A DNA stretch of 64,000 bases from positions 3,596,001 to 3,660,000 of the forward strand of contig CAKKNE010000001.1 in assembly GCA_918797485.1 (NCBI GenBank). The letters run 5' to 3'. How positions within the stretch are numbered: position 1 is the first letter of the stretch; each line of letters opens with the position of its first letter. The DNA is from Pelagomonas calceolata (Eukaryota > Sar > Pelagophyceae > Pelagomonadales > Pelagomonadaceae). The notes beneath the pieces were generated by a model, which was not told where the DNA came from, searched no databases, and saw nothing but the letters and a program-made list of their open reading frames with translations. Below, piece by piece: positions 26,792 to 36,956 of this stretch. The position numbers were made by a program, and so were the translations under genes.

Positions 26792-29700
26792 ATGTCTCGT
26801 TTTTGGGCCGGGGACGACTCCGGCAGCTCCTCGGCCGAATCCGATTCGGGTTCCGAGAGCGAACAAGAAAAGAAGGTCCAAACCAATCGCTGGGCGGCTG
26901 TGAGCGACTCCGATTCATCCGATGAGGGCGAGCGCGTCGTCCGAAGCGCCAAGGACAAGGCCTGGGACGGCATGAAGGCCGTGGTCAGCAAGATCTCGAA
27001 CGCGCGGAAGATTAATGATTGGCACGAGATGCAGACGCAATTCGACCTCTTGAACAAGCAGGTGGACAAAGCTAAGACCCATATCCAAAAGGAAGGGTTA
27101 CCTCGCTTCTACATCCGCACCCTAGCTGAATTGGAGGATTCTCTGGATGTCGCCCTCAAGGACAAGGAGGCCCAGAAGAAGATGAGCAAGGCGAACGGGC
27201 GCGCTCTCAATAGGATGAAGCTGCAGCTCAGACGCCACAACAAGGAGTTCGAGGCCAAGATTACGGAGTACCGGGCGAACCCCGACGCCGAGGAGGAGTC
27301 CGCATCTTCCTCCAGCAGTGAAGAGTCCTCCTCGTCGGAAGACGAATCGTCGTCTGACGAAAGTTCTGATGAAGAGTCCGTAGAAGAAAAGCCGAAGAAA
27401 GTGCAGAAGAACCTCGAAGACATGGACTCCGACGACTGGGCCTCGTCCTCGGACGAATCGGAATCATCGTCGTCGGAAGACGAGGACACCGGCGAGCTCA
27501 AAGGTAGAGCTAGATGGCTCAAGCGCACCGTCACGACGACGAAGCGAGTCAAGAAGGAACGCGTGATCGAGAAGAAGAAGGAGAAGAAAGTTATCGAAGA
27601 GGTGAAGAAGGACAAGAAGGGCCTCGTGTCGTCGTTGCGATTGGACGCCATCCAGACGGGCGCCGACTTCGACAAAAAATTGACGGAAGTGATGGCCGCT
27701 AGAGGCAGGAAGGGCACGGACCCGCGCGACCTGAAACAGGCCCTCGAGGTGCTCGCGAAGGCCGCCCAGGAGAAGTTCGGGTTTCATCGGGAACTGCAGT
27801 GCTGCATGCACCTCATCGCGAGTCATTTCGACAGCAACCGCACGATCGACGACTACATGGACGTGCCGACGTGGCGGGCCTGTCATGGGCAACTCACGAA
27901 GGCCTGTTCGATCCTCGAAGCGCATCCCCAGGCTACGCTGGGCACCGTGGACGACGATGAGCTTGCAGATTTGGCATTGGCGGCGATGCTGGTGCTGACT
28001 CAGAGCAAAAAATGAGCTTCAACGTGACGTGGTCGCGGCGATGGCGTCTTCATGAGACCGCACCGCCTCGACGCCGTCGATGCGCCTCGTGAGAGTAGTT
28101 TCGTGACGGTGTCGTTCCCACACAGGCCAAGAAGAAGAAAGGGGCTGTTGAAGAGGAGCCCGAGGAGGAGGAGGAGCCGAAGGAGGTCATTGATACGGAG
28201 GCGCCTCCTGATGAGGCTGGTTGTGTCAAGGTCGTGGGTAACTTATTGACGTATGTGACTCGCCTCGAGGACGAGTATGTCAAGTCGTTACAACACATCA
28301 ACCCGCACACGCAGGAGTATGTAGCTAGGTTGAGGGATGAGAGACCGCTGGAGGAACTCGCTGGTTCCATCCAGGCTTACTACGATAGAAGTGGTAGTAC
28401 GGAGACGGCCGCGACGGTGGCACTGTTGCGCATAGAACACATGTACTACAAGCACGATAGTATCGCGGAAGCTGTCCGAGATGCGCAGGCGTTCCGGGCG
28501 GCCTGGGGCTCTAGGGACGACGTGCACGCGGCGTCGCGCAAGGCGACCGCCGGCGTGTCAACTGTGGAGAAGTCACACCCGGGTTCTTGGCTCGGCGCGC
28601 CGACGACGCCTTCCACCGATAGTTGTGATACGGCCAAGTCCCTGAAGGAGCTGTGTGGTTATGTGTATGATCATGGCGACGACCGCTGCCGCACGCGAGC
28701 GTTACTTTGTCATGTGGCCCACCACGCGCTGCACGGCCGCTTCCACGCCGCGCGCGACTTGCTATTGATGTCTCACCTCCAAGAAGTAGCGCATGATGCT
28801 GATATAGAAACTCAAATCCTCTACAACCGGGCCATGGTCCTCCTCGGGCTGTGCGCGTTCCGGTCGGGCTTGGTCCACGACGCCCACTCGTGCCTGGCCG
28901 AGATCTGCTCGTCGCGGGTGAAGGAACTGCTGGCCCAGGGCGTCCAGAGCGCGCGCTGGTCCGACAAGAGCGACGAACAGGAGAAGGCCGAGCGCCGAAG
29001 GCAGACGCCCTACCACATGCACGTCAACCTGGATTTACTTGAATGTTGCCATTTAACTTCAGCAATGTTGTTAGAAGTGCCGGCGATGGTCGTCGAGGAG
29101 GCTAGGAACAAGCAGTTGCGCGGCGCGCCGCCGCGCACGCGCGTGACCTCGCGCCACTTCCGGAAACACATGGACATCTTCTCGCGACAAGTCTTCACGG
29201 GGCCGCCCGAGAATACCAGAGATCACATCCTCTGTGCTGCCAAGGCTCTTGCGTTAGGCGACTGGCGCGAGTGCGCGCGACTCGTCGTGGAACTGGACGT
29301 CTGGGACCTCATCCCGGGCACGGGCGAAGCGGAGAAGGTCAAGGCCATGGTGCGCGAGAAGATCAAGGCCGAAGCTTTACGCACTTATTTGTTCGCGCGC
29401 GCGGACGCGTACGACGCGTTGTCCCTAGAACGCCTGTGTGCCACGTTCGAGATGCCCGAGAGAACGGCCCACGGTCTGGTCTCCAAGATGATGATCACGA
29501 AGGAGCTGCGGGGCGCCTGGGACCAGCCGACGAAGACGATCGTGCTCCGAAGACTCGAGCCGTCGCCGGTGCAAGCGTTGGCGCTGGCCTACGCCGACCG
29601 ATGTGCTGCCTTAGTGGATGCGAACGAACGCCTCCTCGACGCGCGCGCGGGCGGCAAGGGCTACAAGGACGACCGGAGGGACTGGGACCACGAAAACGGG

Positions 29701-29895
29701 GGCAACAAGAAGAACCGCTGGGGCGGCAGAGGTGGTAGAGGCGGCGACTACGGCGGCCGGGGCCGGGGGCGCGGCCGGGGCAAGGGCCGGGGGCGCGGCC
29801 GCCGCGGCTCGAACTCGAACTACGTGCAGCGCAAGTACGGGAACAAGAAGTACGGCGACCAGGACCGGCGCGCGGCGTCGGCGCGCCGCTGGTAG
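26792..29895 (+). CDS. EIF3C: Translation initiation factor eIF3 subunit c, two exons
   Basis: Exon 1 (26792 to about 27991) begins MSRFWAGDDSGSS, the conserved eIF3c start, then has the acidic Ser/Glu-rich N-terminus and the middle domain. Exon 2 (28126-29895) carries TYVTRLEDEYVKSLQ, HTQEYVARL, LLCHVAHHALHGRFHAARDLLLMSHLQ and the C-terminal PCI domain, ending in a Gly/Arg-rich tail. Together they make about 989 residues of the scaffold subunit of eIF3. The acceptor CCCACACAG|GCC is clear. The donor is uncertain: the only in-frame GT before the stop at 28012 is CTG|GTGCTG at 27992. The family is certain; the exact junction needs a transcript. Confidence 0.93.
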
Positions 29896-30529
29896 GGCGT
29901 TCCGATTCCTTCCCTGGCGCGTAAGGCGGGGTTCACTCTTAGACCTAACGACGAATCTCGGATTTACGCGAGCCTGAGGGTGGTCACGATGGATCTGAGA
30001 GAGGGGAGGGGGTGAACGCAGTCGCGCCGGCCCTGAGGACCGACACGAGGTGGGGATGCGTGGGGAATGTCGCGCGTCTTTCGTGACCCAGATGACGACA
30101 GTATCGCCCGAAGGATTGACGAGAAGCGGCGGCGTCGGAAAGCCCGCCGACTGTGAGGCCGGCGGGCGGTGGAGGCGTGTTGGTGCGCACGGCAAAATCG
30201 CCTACCTTCTTTTGCGCTCTGTTAATCTTCACTGGCAGCATGCAATTTTTCATTTTTGCCCTGCTGAGGGATCGGACAGCTACTAGCAGTCTTGGCCCAC
30301 CCCCAGTAATCGTCCGACGCGCGGCGACGCCTGCCTGCGACGCGCGGCGGCGAGTCCGCCGCGTCCAACGCCACGTCCGCTTGGACCCGAGGGACCGAGG
30401 CCGAGTGGGAGTCCGCGCCAGGGTGCAGTTTACGCACAGCGTAATTTACGTCCTATCCGCGTGAAATGCTTCAAGCATGCCGTGCTACACAGAGGGCTCC
30501 CCGGGGCCGAAGTGAACAAATACTATGTG
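29896..30529. other. Convergent intergenic region
   Basis: This 634-bp stretch is tail-to-tail between eIF3c and the YHS gene. It includes a GC-rich inverted repeat with arms CGCGGCGG/CCGCCGCG near 30340-30362. Short open frames on both strands have no recognisable product. Confidence 0.4.
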
Positions 30530-31981
30530 TTACCAGCAGTACGCCTTGTCGACGGACGCGTGCAGCGCCGTGGTCGTGGCGGGGCACGCGTCCCTCAAAC
30601 TCGAAAAATGAGCGGACAAACAAGACGAGCAGTCGTCGAAGACCCCGACCGCGTTCGCGCCCTGCACCGCACCACATTTATCATCAAGGGCCGCCAGGCA
30701 GCCCGCCTCGATCGTTTTGGCGGGCGTCGCGTCGTTTATCTGTTGCGGTTGTAGCGTGCACGTCCGCGCGACCGGCGGGCCGTAGTTTTGGGACGTGCAG
30801 TCCACCGACACGGGACCGGTTAAGTCCCCATCACCGTACCAGGCGGCCCAGCGCTCGTCCGCTCTCTGTCTATTAGTCTCGAAGTCGTCCAGGAACGCGG
30901 CCATCACTTCGGGCAAAAATGCGAAGTAGAGCCTACCATCTCTGATGATCCAGTTCTCTACCGACGTCGGCGGTCCCATGACGTCGGCGGCCCAGGGCCA
31001 GCCCTCTTCTGGCGCGGCGACGTCCATGCCCACCGTGCCGCCCCATTCCTCATGATCCGGACCGCGCTCGAAGGCCATCCCATAGGAGCAGAAGCCGCCG
31101 TAGGCCGGTAGGTACTTCGCGGGGTTCGCCGCGAAGGTGGCTCGAGATAACGCTGAAGCGAAGTGGAAGGTCGATTCATAATTGTTCCCTCGATCGTCAG
31201 TGGTTGTTAATTGAAACGGGTACTTGGAGGAGCCCTCGACGGGAGAAGCACCTTCCTCCAAGGAAAAGAACGCGACAACATCCACGCCGCCGACGGCGGG
31301 CACGCCCTTGTCCGTTCTAAAACATTGCGTGTTGTACAGCTCGCCCGAACACCGCGGCGCCGCGACCAACAATTCCCAATTCTGCGACGCTTTCGCCATG
31401 TTCGCCGCGAAGTCCCGCCCGAACAACCGCAGCGCTTCGGGCCCCCGGAAGACCAGCAACTGGCCATCATGAATGAGCCACTGGTCGGGGTCTGTACCCA
31501 TGGCCTTCAGGTCCTTGACCGACAGACTTCGCTGGGGCATCTTGGCGTCGGAGCCCGTCAGCGCGAAGGGGCAGAAGCCTCCTAGCAAGGGGGCGAACGT
31601 TTCCGGCGCTTGCATGAATAGATCCCTATTTTTTGTGGATGAGAACCAGAACCGGAAGCCATTGTATTCAGCGACGATGTCGGGCTTGCCCTGGATTGCT
31701 CTAGATCCTGTTTGCAGTGATCGGTAGGCCACGACGTCGGCGCCGCCCAGGACTGGGCTTTGGGCTTCATTGCAGAACTCGGCGATGAAGCCGCCTTCAT
31801 TATTACATTGCGCTTGCGCTTTCATGGACATCACTTGCGTGGTGTTTGAAAGAGCTAAAAGGGAGAGGCTCCAGAGGGCCACAAAAGCTCCCGCTGCTGC
31901 GGCCCGCCGTCTCACATAAGGTCGCCGCGCTGGTCTAGCTGCTTCCGGCGCGTCGACGGCGCCGTAGAGGTGGGCGTCCAT
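30530..31981 (-). CDS. Membrane-anchored protein with two YHS-like domains and Cys-rich C-terminus
   Basis: This 483-residue protein has a basic N-terminus and one hydrophobic segment (AAGAFVALWSLSLLALSNTTQV, about 29-50), so it is secreted or type II anchored. Two YHS-like modules follow. The first is GGADVVAYRSL, FRFWFSSTKNRDLFMQAPETFAPLLGGFC (about 78-140). The second is GGVDVVAFFSLEEG, STFHFASALSRATFAANPAKYLPAYGGFC (about 226-300). The C-terminal 110 residues hold ten Cys, which suggests an oxidised lumenal domain. YHS modules often bind metals such as copper; that role is inference. The tandem pair indicates an internal duplication. Confidence 0.75.
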   Translation of the reverse strand: MDAHLYGAVDAPEAARPARRPYVRRRAAAAGAFVALWSLSLLALSNTTQVMSMKAQAQCNNEGGFIAEFCNEAQSPVLGGADVVAYRSLQTGSRAIQGKPDIVAEYNGFRFWFSSTKNRDLFMQAPETFAPLLGGFCPFALTGSDAKMPQRSLSVKDLKAMGTDPDQWLIHDGQLLVFRGPEALRLFGRDFAANMAKASQNWELLVAAPRCSGELYNTQCFRTDKGVPAVGGVDVVAFFSLEEGASPVEGSSKYPFQLTTTDDRGNNYESTFHFASALSRATFAANPAKYLPAYGGFCSYGMAFERGPDHEEWGGTVGMDVAAPEEGWPWAADVMGPPTSVENWIIRDGRLYFAFLPEVMAAFLDDFETNRQRADERWAAWYGDGDLTGPVSVDCTSQNYGPPVARTCTLQPQQINDATPAKTIEAGCLAALDDKCGAVQGANAVGVFDDCSSCLSAHFSSLRDACPATTTALHASVDKAYCW

Positions 31982-32626
31982 CGTTTAGCTGTCGAAATAG
32001 CTCGCTTTCGCCGCTGGGGGCTGCCTCGGGGCAGCGTCGCCCTCGTTTTACGAGCTCGCGCAGCCCGAGTGCTCGTAATCGAAACGAGGGAAATACCCTA
32101 GTTACAGGCGCGGCGCGCGCGAAGAAGATGCGAGAAGGCCCTCGCCGGCGCCGCCGGGACGGCGAGACGGGGAGGGTGCCACCCGTCCAGTCGATGGCGC
32201 CAATGGGATGAGCGTGCGCGGCTCCGGCGGCCGCGCTCGGCCGGGACTCGCGCTTGCGCAAAGCCACGTCTGCCCAGGCTTGAGTATGATTCGAATTCAA
32301 TGCAGCCGTCGGTTTTGTTTCGATGCGCAGTGCTAGTGTTGCGACACACTAGCTCCTGCTTTTGGCAGTCTGGCTGCTGCTCTGTCGCTGCCACAGCACT
32401 GATTCGCTTTCGTCGTGGCATCGTTTTGCACTGCTGCGACAACTGTCCGAAAGCGCCGCGGACAGCAAAAGCAAAACCGCACGCGTGCGACCCAATAGTG
32501 TTGGTGCTCTCAGAGTGCTCAATTGAACAAGCTCGCGAAGGCATCGAACGGTGCAAACAAACGCGTTGCAGAGCCTCTGTGGAGCCCTGGCCTCGTGCCC
32601 CGTGAATCTCAGGAGCAATAACAAAA
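31982..32626. other. Divergent intergenic region
   Basis: This 645-bp region lies between the YHS gene and the MATE transporter. It contains a palindromic variant of the CTAG motif at 32333-32352. No gene is supported. Confidence 0.45.
32333..32352. promoter_or_regulatory. Palindromic CTAG-motif variant, copy 9
   Basis: CTAGTGT-TGCGAC-ACACTAG has perfect 7-bp inverted arms. It looks like two CTAGTGT half-sites facing each other between two divergent genes, which fits a bidirectional arrangement. Confidence 0.45.
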
Positions 32627-34033
32627 ATGCAGCCCCCAACCTCGCTCCTCGCGGCCTCGCGCGCGAGGCAGGGCTACGGCATCGTGCACGCCGCGCCCCA
32701 GCCCACAGAATCACTCGACAGCAAGATTTTAAGTATTGCGGCACCTTCATTACTCGCACTAGCTTTGGACCCCGTCCTCGCGGCGGTGGACGTCGCCTTC
32801 GTCGGTAGGTGCGGCGAAAACAGCGGCGCCGTCCCGCTCGCGGCCGTCGCCGCCTCGACGGGCTTTTTTGGATTTGTTTTTAGTGCCACGAACTGCTTCG
32901 CCTCAGCGGGAACGCCCCTCGTGGCCAAGGCTGAAGTAGACGACGGCGAGGCCGCCGCTTTACGGTTGGGTGGCGCCATCGTCAAGGCCGCCGCTTTAAC
33001 GGGCGTGCTGCTCTGCCTCTTCTCCGAATTGATAGCACCCCAGGCCATGGCGCTCTTCGCTCCATCAAACTTGATCGACGAGTCGGTAGCGTTCACACGA
33101 CTTAGAGGTATCTCGGCGCCGGCCGTCGTGGGAGCTGCCGCTTTAAATGGCGTGCTGCGCGGCGTCGGCGACCCGCGCGCTGCGTTAGATGCTGCTGCTT
33201 TAGCTGCCCTGATCAACGTTTGCCTAGATGTTGTACTCGTGTGGCAATTAGGACTGAACCCGAACGGCGCCGCGATCGGCACGGCATGTGCGGAGTGGGT
33301 CGCGTTGCTATATCTCGCTCTACGCTTCGCGAAGCGTTCAACTGGCGTCGAGGCCCTTCCTCTCGGAAAAGGATTGGAGACGTTCGCTACCGCCGCTCTG
33401 GCGACGCTAGTCCGAACCCTATGTCTGCAGGCTTTCTTGGCGGCAACGACGGCCTTCATTTCCGTCACGAGTGCGGACCCGACGCTGTTGGCGGCGCATC
33501 TGGTCCTGAAGCAGTTTTATATCATTATGAGCTTTGTCACGGACGCTCTAGCTATCGCGGCGCAGCAGCTCGTGGCCGCGGCGCCGTCTACCCTTGAAGC
33601 GCGACAACGGGCGACGCGTTTACTAGGATGGGGCTTCGTGACCGGTGTCGTCCTGGCGGCTTTATTATATGTCATCCCACCTTCCTTACTCACGGACGAT
33701 GCACGAGTCGCAGAAGAAGCGTCTATTGAACTATTGAGGATCGTGGCCCCTTTACAACTCCTTTCGTCGTTGGTCTTTGTGGGCGACGGCATCTTACAGG
33801 GCTCGCGCGACTTCAAGTTCGAGGCCTTTGCGGTCGCGCTGGCTTCCGTGGGAGGCGCCGCGGTGTTGATCCTGGAACAGCGGCCGCCCGACGGCGCGCT
33901 GGCGACGGCGTGGGACGCCGTCGCCGTGCTGAACGCCCTGCGCTTTTTGACGTTCGCTGGGCGGTTTTATCTGAGAGGACCTCTCCTTGATTCGGACGAG
34001 GCTGACGCGGAGGCGCCGCCAGAGGTGAAGTAA
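32627..34033 (+). CDS. MATE-family transporter
   Basis: This 468-residue multidrug and toxic-compound extrusion transporter has about 12 membrane segments in two pseudo-repeated halves. Family phrases include IAAPSLLALALDPVLAAVDVAFVGR near the start, LNGVLRGVGDPRAA near 170, and VGDGILQGSRDFKFEA near 385. The sequence is closer to the DinF/EDS5-like branch often found in plastid or inner membranes than to the yeast Erc1 type. The N-terminal 30 residues (MQPPTSLLAASRARQGYG) could be a short targeting peptide. The transported compound is unknown. Confidence 0.9.
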   Translation: MQPPTSLLAASRARQGYGIVHAAPQPTESLDSKILSIAAPSLLALALDPVLAAVDVAFVGRCGENSGAVPLAAVAASTGFFGFVFSATNCFASAGTPLVAKAEVDDGEAAALRLGGAIVKAAALTGVLLCLFSELIAPQAMALFAPSNLIDESVAFTRLRGISAPAVVGAAALNGVLRGVGDPRAALDAAALAALINVCLDVVLVWQLGLNPNGAAIGTACAEWVALLYLALRFAKRSTGVEALPLGKGLETFATAALATLVRTLCLQAFLAATTAFISVTSADPTLLAAHLVLKQFYIIMSFVTDALAIAAQQLVAAAPSTLEARQRATRLLGWGFVTGVVLAALLYVIPPSLLTDDARVAEEASIELLRIVAPLQLLSSLVFVGDGILQGSRDFKFEAFAVALASVGGAAVLILEQRPPDGALATAWDAVAVLNALRFLTFAGRFYLRGPLLDSDEADAEAPPEVK

Positions 34034-34196
34034 CTTATTTGTCCGTGTGGTCTCATCGATTTGCGATCAGTTCCATTGCTAGGACTATACTGGCGAGGAG
34101 ACTTAGAGTACTCCCCGGCGGGTTCGGTGGCGTCGTGCGCACCGTGTGGATTGTGCAAGCGAGCGAGAGGAGGGGTAAACAAGGGGAACAGTTTTT

Positions 34197-35615
34197 TCAT
34201 CGAGAGCCGTCCATGCGCAGCGTCGGCTGGAGCACGTCGACCTCGGGCGCCACGGCGACACGCAGCCGCCGCAGCGTCGAGACGGCAGACCGCTGGACGT
34301 CGGCGTCCTTGTGGGACCGCGCGGCCCTCTGTAAGGGCCGCGCGACGCCGAACGCTAATAAATGAGGCACGTTCTTGTCGTCCAGACTCAAGTTGTGCAG
34401 CACCAAACACCCGCATCGCACTAGCTTTTCCGATTCGGGGAAGTGGCGCATCGCCGCCAAGACCCCGCGGACGACGCGCGCGTGGGCCGCGTTCTCGCCG
34501 CAGTCCATCGTGTTCGTCGAGACCGAGCCGGCCTCGGGGATGACGAGGTTGATGAGGGCGAATAGTGCTCTAAATTGCACCTCGAGCGTGGACGGATGGT
34601 GCGCCATCGCGGCTAACACAGCATCTAGACCATCGAGAGCCAGCAACGCGAGTTTCTGCTGATGATTTAAAGCCAAATTCACCAGCGACCAACAGCCCAT
34701 GGCCTGCACATTTGAGTTTTTGAGGTGCACGCGCATACTTCTAAGGACAGCCGCGATGCCGCCCGACTCCCCCAGAAATGCGTCCAAGCCTCGAGACGCC
34801 ATGCCCCGGTGGTACACCATGCCCTCGGCGCCGCCGATCGGTCTGGCCAAGAACACGACGCAGTGCAACGCCACGACCTGCACGTCGTCGCACTCGTCGA
34901 ACTTCCAGAGAGCTCTCACTACGGATGACGCGACGCCACAATCGAGGGCGTTCTTGCGAAACGTCTCGCAGTGGAGTCTGTCAGCTAATGTTCTAAAGCA
35001 TCGGACTTGCACACCCGCGACTCGAGCATGATCAGACATGATCCGCGCGATGTCGGCGATCGGCGCGGTGTCCACACTATCAGTCGCCTCGACGACCGTT
35101 CTATGTAATCGCCTTAAAGCGTTGACGGGCCGATGCTCCAAATCACTCCGGTGGATGCGCCACGGCGTCGAGCTGCAGAGGTGGGCCCAGACCTCCCGGT
35201 TCTTCGTGACTCTATCTCTCAGTTGTCTACAGGCAGGATTGGCGGCCGCTCTATGGCGCGCCTTCGGATCCAAGTAGCCGAGCACGTAAAGCATGAGGTC
35301 CGGCGTCAATTCCACGTAGACCTCCGGGCGTCTATGTGCGAGTAGCGTCGTTCCGAACTCCGGCGCCGGCGGCTTCCGCGGCGACGGCGGCGCATTAGTA
35401 GCCTCCCAGCTCATGGCCGAGGAGACGGAGAGGTCGTCTTCCGACTCGTCGTCGGAGCCGCGCCTCCCTCTTATGAAGAGGCCGAGGGGCGACTGGCGTC
35501 GTCTCCCTCGAGAACGGGACCGGTGGCGCCGCCTTCCGCGCGAGGATCTGGGCGAGGTCTTGGGCACGCAATTGGTGTGTGCCCCGGGGGCGGTCGTCGA
35601 CATGGTCGAGCCCAT
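34197..35615 (-). CDS. F-box-like protein with armadillo/HEAT repeats
   Basis: From the ATG at 35615 the protein has 472 residues. An Arg/Ser-rich disordered N-terminus is followed by an F-box-like helix set (ELTPDLMLYVLGYLDPKARHRAAANPACRQLRD, about 105-140). Armadillo-type repeats then run from about 165 to the end, for example VQAMGCWSLVNLALNHQQKLALLAL and VQFRALFALINLVIP. This suggests a substrate adaptor of an SCF ubiquitin ligase, or simply an ARM scaffold. The frame is open upstream to a GTG at 35705 with no ATG. Confidence 0.7.
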   Translation of the reverse strand: MGSTMSTTAPGAHTNCVPKTSPRSSRGRRRHRSRSRGRRRQSPLGLFIRGRRGSDDESEDDLSVSSAMSWEATNAPPSPRKPPAPEFGTTLLAHRRPEVYVELTPDLMLYVLGYLDPKARHRAAANPACRQLRDRVTKNREVWAHLCSSTPWRIHRSDLEHRPVNALRRLHRTVVEATDSVDTAPIADIARIMSDHARVAGVQVRCFRTLADRLHCETFRKNALDCGVASSVVRALWKFDECDDVQVVALHCVVFLARPIGGAEGMVYHRGMASRGLDAFLGESGGIAAVLRSMRVHLKNSNVQAMGCWSLVNLALNHQQKLALLALDGLDAVLAAMAHHPSTLEVQFRALFALINLVIPEAGSVSTNTMDCGENAAHARVVRGVLAAMRHFPESEKLVRCGCLVLHNLSLDDKNVPHLLAFGVARPLQRAARSHKDADVQRSAVSTLRRLRVAVAPEVDVLQPTLRMDGSR

Positions 35616-36436
35616 GGTTGGCTTTGGTTTTTGAGTGCTGTTTCTCGGGTCTAGAGGTGCCGCCTGCTGTTCGTCTTCTCCCGCGGCGCGAGAACCCTTT
35701 CTCACGCGCTTCTTGACGTCCGAGCGCTTTTATGTGCGCGATAGGGTCTCCGTACGCGCTGTCCTGCAGCTTTGCGCGGTGTGTAGTCGCGCGACCGCGG
35801 CAAAGGAGCGACGGCTGTTGGATGGGCCCAGAAGGTCGACTTTCAGCGCGCCGAGCGTCGTTTGCTGCAGTTTTTTTTCTGGTACGCGCCGCGAGGGACC
35901 TCGAGAAGCTCTGCAACGAGTCTTGCGTTAAACGAACCAGCGCAAGCAGCTCTTTTAACAGCAGGAGGTCGGCGGTCTTCCGCCGCCGGATCGGACCCGA
36001 ATTAAATGATTTACACATTTTCGGAATTAATTTTTATTTATTTATTGCCACAAATGCCTTCAAGAATTCCAAAGGGCGAAGCGCCGGCGCGCGTCGCCCG
36101 CAGGAAGGCTCGCCCAAGAGCCCCTAGCGACGCCTTCCGACCGATCCTGCCGCCGGCGGAGGCTCGCGCGGGCAACAAACAACTTAAAATTGGCCGCCCG
36201 GGGACCGGTAGATTGGAGATTGGATGGCTCTGGAAGGGTCTGATTGGAGATTGGAGGTGTCCCTCTATGCCCGGCGCCTGTTGCCGCTCCGGCTTCGTTG
36301 TTGGAATTTGTCTTGAAAAAAAGCTCCGCTGCGGCGCGCGCGCGTTGGGCTGCGACGACGCGCACGGTGAACTTGGGCTGTGAGACTTGCGCGCACGCGC
36401 CAGTCTGAAGCGCTGCGACGCGCACAAATTGATTAG
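35616..36436. other. Long divergent intergenic region with AT-rich island
   Basis: This 821-bp stretch has no supported gene. An AT-rich island (TTTTTATTTATTTATTG) lies at about 36030-36048. A duplicated phrase (GATTGGAGATTGGA) occurs twice between 36212 and 36260. Open frames here are Arg/Ser-rich and look spurious. Confidence 0.45.
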
Positions 36437-36946
36437 ATGAAGCGCCACAGCCTCGACGACGAGAGCACGCACCCGGGCAGCCTCATCGCGGGGTCGCGCC
36501 TGCCGCCGAAGCGCGGGCTGACCTGGCCCGGGAGCACGTTGGTCCCTTCCTACTCCGTGGAGAGCGACTACGCGCCCGGCCCGTGGTCGGCCGCGGCGGC
36601 GGCCGCCGACGAGGCCGCGGCGGAGCTCGATCCCGTGCGCGCCGCGCCGGAGGCGATCTCGAGGTCGCAGCCAGATTTTGGGGGGAAGCGGCCGCTCTCG
36701 CCGTTCAAGCAGCGCGTCGCCCAGGCGCGCGCGCAGGAGCTAGAGCCGATCGACGACGACGCGGCGGCGCCGACGTGCTGGTTCTGCGGGCTGGGCGGCG
36801 GCACGGAGGCGAGCGACGCGGCGCCGGACGCTTCCGTGACGATCCTGGACGCGCTGGGCTTCCGAAGCGACGCAGAGTCGGCGGCGGCGTCGTGGACCAC
36901 GGACTCGTGGTTCAGCGCGAGCGGGGCCGTGCCGCCTCCGAAATAA
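36437..36946 (+). CDS. Unknown small acidic protein
   Basis: This 169-residue protein has no family I recognise. It has a Pro/Ser-rich N-terminus, an Ala-rich helix (about 52-65), LSPFKQRVAQARAQELEPIDDD, and a CWFC dicysteine pair at about residue 113. The stop lies 10 bp from the stop of the convergent kelch gene, so the two 3' ends must overlap in transcripts. Codon use matches the neighbours. Confidence 0.55.
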   Translation: MKRHSLDDESTHPGSLIAGSRLPPKRGLTWPGSTLVPSYSVESDYAPGPWSAAAAAADEAAAELDPVRAAPEAISRSQPDFGGKRPLSPFKQRVAQARAQELEPIDDDAAAPTCWFCGLGGGTEASDAAPDASVTILDALGFRSDAESAAASWTTDSWFSASGAVPPPK

Positions 36947-36956
36947 GTTGTTGTAT

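Noticed and set aside
32674-33468. 264-codon minus-strand frame over the MATE gene
   Set aside because: The plus strand encodes a convincing transporter; the antisense product has no recognisable feature.
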